From positions 1 through 64,000 of the forward strand of contig NZ_UWPB01000001.1 in NCBI RefSeq assembly GCF_900604945.1: 64,000 nt of DNA. Direction: 5' to 3'. This DNA comes from Ruminococcus sp. Marseille-P6503. GTDB lineage: Bacteria; Bacillota; Clostridia; Oscillospirales; Ruminococcaceae. Below are positions 61,823 through 64,000 of the stretch, piece after piece. The notes under the pieces are model-generated. The model did not search any database. It was not told the DNA's origin and was given only the letters and a program-made list of their open reading frames with translations. The translations under genes and the position numbers were made by a program. Within the stretch, counting starts at the first letter, position 1. Each line of letters opens with the position of its first letter.

Positions 61823-63376
61823 ATGACGAAATTTTGGAAAAAGCTTGCGAATGTTGTTTTTTCACAGCGAACGACTATAATTCTGCTTCTGCTTGCGCAG
61901 GTTCTTTTTCTGCTGTTTACATTTTTTCAGCTCAGCGAACATTCAAGCGCGATTTATTATACGTTCACTGTTCTTGGACTCGCTCTGGCTGTGTATATTC
62001 TTAACAAGCCTCAGAATCCGGCATATAAGCTGGCTTGGATAATACCGCTGCTTGCCATACCCGTATTTGCTACGATCGCTTACTTTATACTGACAAATCA
62101 ATACAGCACCAGGAGAGTAAGAAACGCTCATATAAAAAAATGCGCAAGTACAAAGCCCTATCTCAGACAGGATCAGGACGTCCTTACCGAGCTGGATATC
62201 GAGGACAAAAACGTTTACCGCCTTGCAAGGTATGTTGATAAATACGGCGGATATCCTATTTACAAGAATACCACGGTGGAATATTTCAGGGTAGGCGAGG
62301 AAAAATTCGCCGCTATGGTAAGAGAGCTGAAAAAAGCGGAGCATTTTATTTTTCTTGAGTATTTTATAATCGACCAGGGCGAAATGTGGGATGAGATACA
62401 TCAGATACTCGTCGAAAAGGCAAAGCAGGGAGTAGAGGTAAGGCTGCTTTATGACGGAATGGGCTCTCAGCATCTTCTGCCTTTCAGATATGACAAAAAG
62501 CTTGAGGCTGAAGGCATTAGATGTCATGTTTTCAATCCGTTCAGACCAATGCTTTCGTCTATCCAGAATAACCGGGATCATCGGAAGATCTGCGTTATTG
62601 ACGGTCATACCGCTTTCAACGGAGGCGTTAATCTCGCCGACGAATATATAAACCGCAAGGAGCGTTTCGGTCACTGGAAGGATACCGCGGTTATGATAAA
62701 GGGCGACGGAGTCTGGAATTTCACTATGATGTTTCTGCAGATGTGGGAAATCGTTGACGGAGAAGGGCTGGCTTCGGATTACGATCAGTTTCTTCCTGAA
62801 AATACCGACGAAATGCCGAAAAGCGCTCCCGGTTATGTTCTTCCCTACGGCGACTCGCCGCTGGATACCGAAAACGTAGGAGAGCTTGTTTATCTTGATA
62901 TTATAAACAACGCCCGCGATTATATCTATATTACGACTCCCTACCTTATCCCCGACAACGAGATAGTTACGGCGCTTGGCTATGCGGCTAAAAGCGGAGT
63001 TGACGTAAGGCTTATCACTCCGGGAATACCCGATAAGTGGTATGTAAGATCAATTGCCAAATCCTATTACAAGGAGCTTATTGCGCTGGGAGTAAAGATA
63101 TACGAATATAACGGCTTTATTCATGCCAAGAATTTTGTTTCCGACGATAAAACCGCGGTAGTCGGCACGATAAATCTTGATTACAGAAGCCTTTATCTTC
63201 ATTTCGAGTGCGCTACATATATGTATAAGGTGCCGGCGGTCATGGAGGTAAAGGCGGACTTTCTCAATATCCTGGAAAAAAACTGTGTTGAAATCACCGT
63301 TCATGACTGTGCGGAGCGTTCTCTTTGGAGCAGAATGGTTTCAGCCGTGCTGAGGATATTCTCTCCTCTTTTATAA
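61823..63376 (+). CDS. cls: Cardiolipin synthase
   Basis: Cls joins two phosphatidylglycerol molecules into cardiolipin and glycerol at the membrane. The 517-residue protein has two N-terminal transmembrane helices (about residues 18-38 and 42-88 region). Two phospholipase D HKD motifs follow, 'NRDHRKICVIDGHTAFNGG' (about 250-268) and 'FIHAKNFVSDDKTAVVGTIN' (about 430-450). Family length is usual. GGAAAGGA precedes the ATG. Its stop codon overlaps the TTATAA start of repeat copy D. Confidence 0.95.
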   Translation: MTKFWKKLANVVFSQRTTIILLLLAQVLFLLFTFFQLSEHSSAIYYTFTVLGLALAVYILNKPQNPAYKLAWIIPLLAIPVFATIAYFILTNQYSTRRVRNAHIKKCASTKPYLRQDQDVLTELDIEDKNVYRLARYVDKYGGYPIYKNTTVEYFRVGEEKFAAMVRELKKAEHFIFLEYFIIDQGEMWDEIHQILVEKAKQGVEVRLLYDGMGSQHLLPFRYDKKLEAEGIRCHVFNPFRPMLSSIQNNRDHRKICVIDGHTAFNGGVNLADEYINRKERFGHWKDTAVMIKGDGVWNFTMMFLQMWEIVDGEGLASDYDQFLPENTDEMPKSAPGYVLPYGDSPLDTENVGELVYLDIINNARDYIYITTPYLIPDNEIVTALGYAAKSGVDVRLITPGIPDKWYVRSIAKSYYKELIALGVKIYEYNGFIHAKNFVSDDKTAVVGTINLDYRSLYLHFECATYMYKVPAVMEVKADFLNILEKNCVEITVHDCAERSLWSRMVSAVLRIFSPLL

Positions 63377-63500
63377 CCTAGCGCCGATGACCCCCGCCTT
63401 CTTTAGAAGGCGTTCGCCTCTCTTAGGCGGCGTTGGCGCAGGCTGCTTCGTCGCAGCCGATGAAAAGCCACGCTTACATCGGGCTTTGCTCCGAATTAAA
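63371..63500 (+). repeat. Dispersed intergenic repeat, copy D (short of the insert)
   Basis: Starts TTATAACCTAGCGCCGATG, overlapping the cls stop codon, and ends TCGGGCTTTGCTCCGAATT. It is nearly identical to copy B outside the 86-base insert. Confidence 0.85.
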
Positions 63501-63576
63501 ACGCCGAAGTCTGTTTCCGGTGATACGGACAGTATTCACATAATTATGCATATAATAATGTCTTTTGCCAAAAAAA

Positions 63577-63613
63577 CGGACAGCTGACCTTTGTGAAAAA
63601 GGACGGCTGTCCG
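63577..63613 (-). terminator. Terminator of the EF-G-like gene
   Basis: CGGACAGCC pairs with GCTGTCCG on the minus strand, with an inner AAAGG/CCTTT extension, and is followed by TTTTTTTGG. Confidence 0.8.
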
Positions 63614-63626
63614 CTGTTGTTATAGC

Positions 63627-64000
63627 TTAGTCTATTCTGTTCTTGGCTATTACCTCCGCGACAAGGTTCGGGGGAAGCTGCTCATATCTTACGTGCTCTA
63701 GGGTAAATTCGCCTCTGCCCTGGGTCATCTGTCTGAGCGTAAGTGCGAAATCCTGCATTTCCGATTCGGGCACCTCTGCAATAACCTCGGTAAGTCCCTT
63801 GGTTTCAGAAGGGTTCATGCCTAAAACACGTCCTCTGCGCTTGTTGAGATCGCCCATTATATCGCCTGTGTTTTCGTCGGGAACAAGCACGCTGAGAGAG
63901 CCTATAGGTTCAAGCAGGGTAGGCTCAGCCTGAGGTATTCCGTCCTTATATGCGATGGAAGCCGCGGTTTTGAACGCCATTTCGGAAGAATCCACCGGAT
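63627..64000 (-). CDS. Elongation factor G-like protein, C-terminal part (cut by window end)
   Basis: The visible 124 or so residues are domains IV (end) and V of a translational GTPase of the EF-G type: 'MAFKTAASIAYKDG', 'PTLLEPIGSLSVLVPDENTGD', 'IMGDLNKRRGRVLGM' and 'LTEVIAEVPESEMQDFALTL'. The last line ends 'VIAKNRID'. Variation from canonical EF-G ('SLSVLVPDENTG', 'MTQGRGEFTLEHVRYE') suggests an EF-G paralogue rather than main fusA. The start lies beyond the window, so assignment between EF-G, EF-G2 and TetM-like proteins is open. Confidence 0.88.
   Translation of the reverse strand, partial: PVDSSEMAFKTAASIAYKDGIPQAEPTLLEPIGSLSVLVPDENTGDIMGDLNKRRGRVLGMNPSETKGLTEVIAEVPESEMQDFALTLRQMTQGRGEFTLEHVRYEQLPPNLVAEVIAKNRID

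Noticed and set aside
1-64000. CRISPR array, prophage or toxin-antitoxin pair
   Set aside because: No regularly spaced direct repeats, no phage structural genes and no convincing small two-gene module were seen on either strand.

Overview
The window looks like chromosome of a low-to-mid GC, spore-lineage anaerobe of the Oscillospiraceae, most like a fibre-degrading Ruminococcus from rumen or gut. The evidence is a GH94 cellobiose phosphorylase, a GH5 lipoprotein, a secreted GH26 mannanase, a CUT1 sugar importer, an indolepyruvate:ferredoxin oxidoreductase with an arylacetate-CoA ligase, a single-chain glycyl-tRNA synthetase and a SigK-type sporulation sigma factor. Species is an inference; no rRNA gene is present. 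Genes are densely packed with clear Shine-Dalgarno sites. Many promoters follow the vegetative TTGACA-17-TATAAT form, and intrinsic terminators are common.

Layout. 1-3.2 kb: an ABC-2 type exporter operon. 3.2-5.4 kb: a decayed helicase-nuclease gene beside an intact DUF4143 ATPase. 5.5-10.9 kb (minus strand): short AbrB protein, glyS, rnr, an acetyltransferase and secG. 10.9-12.5 kb: a complete IS3-family element abutting the broken remnant of another IS. 12.6-13.1 kb: two tRNA-Gln genes and a 51-residue Asn/Gln-rich protein. 13.3-17.4 kb: mscL, then a T-box leader with a tyrosine specifier, a radical SAM gene, a nitrilase-family gene and tyrS. 17.6-24.5 kb: MutS-like ATPase, sigK, a secreted beta-helix protein, a small acidic membrane protein and rsmE. 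24.6 kb: a chain of hairpins ending in a terminator, probably a small RNA. 25-29.6 kb: a membrane protein, a polyprenyl-phosphate glycosyltransferase and a YfhO protein. 29.8-34.6 kb: zinc-ribbon membrane protein, ExbD-like protein, patatin, metallophosphoesterase and a PepV-like dipeptidase.

35-45.7 kb is the carbohydrate region: cellobiose phosphorylase, GH5 lipoprotein, tRNA-Thr, a degenerate signal-peptidase-like protein, a LacI regulator and its sugar ABC importer. AACGTT-centred palindromes upstream of both the LacI gene and the cellobiose phosphorylase gene suggest one regulon. 45.8-49.5 kb (minus strand): rodA, galK, an unknown gene and trmB. 49.8-55.8 kb: an arylacetate / aromatic amino acid cluster with iorA, a zinc-ribbon protein, iorB, an HD protein, paaK, a DUF1877 protein, a double-ACT protein and a 2[4Fe-4S] ferredoxin. 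56.2-58.5 kb: GH26 mannanase. 59-63.4 kb: ACT + DUF711 pair, PHP phosphatase and cardiolipin synthase. The window ends inside an EF-G-like gene on the minus strand.

The least explained structures are a four-copy dispersed intergenic repeat (29.7, 34.7, 55.9 and 63.4 kb) starting TTATAA and carrying internal inverted repeats, the hairpin-chain RNA at 24.6 kb, and the T-box lying 2.1 kb upstream of tyrS with a possible tyrS 5' relic in between. No CRISPR array, prophage or defence island was seen.
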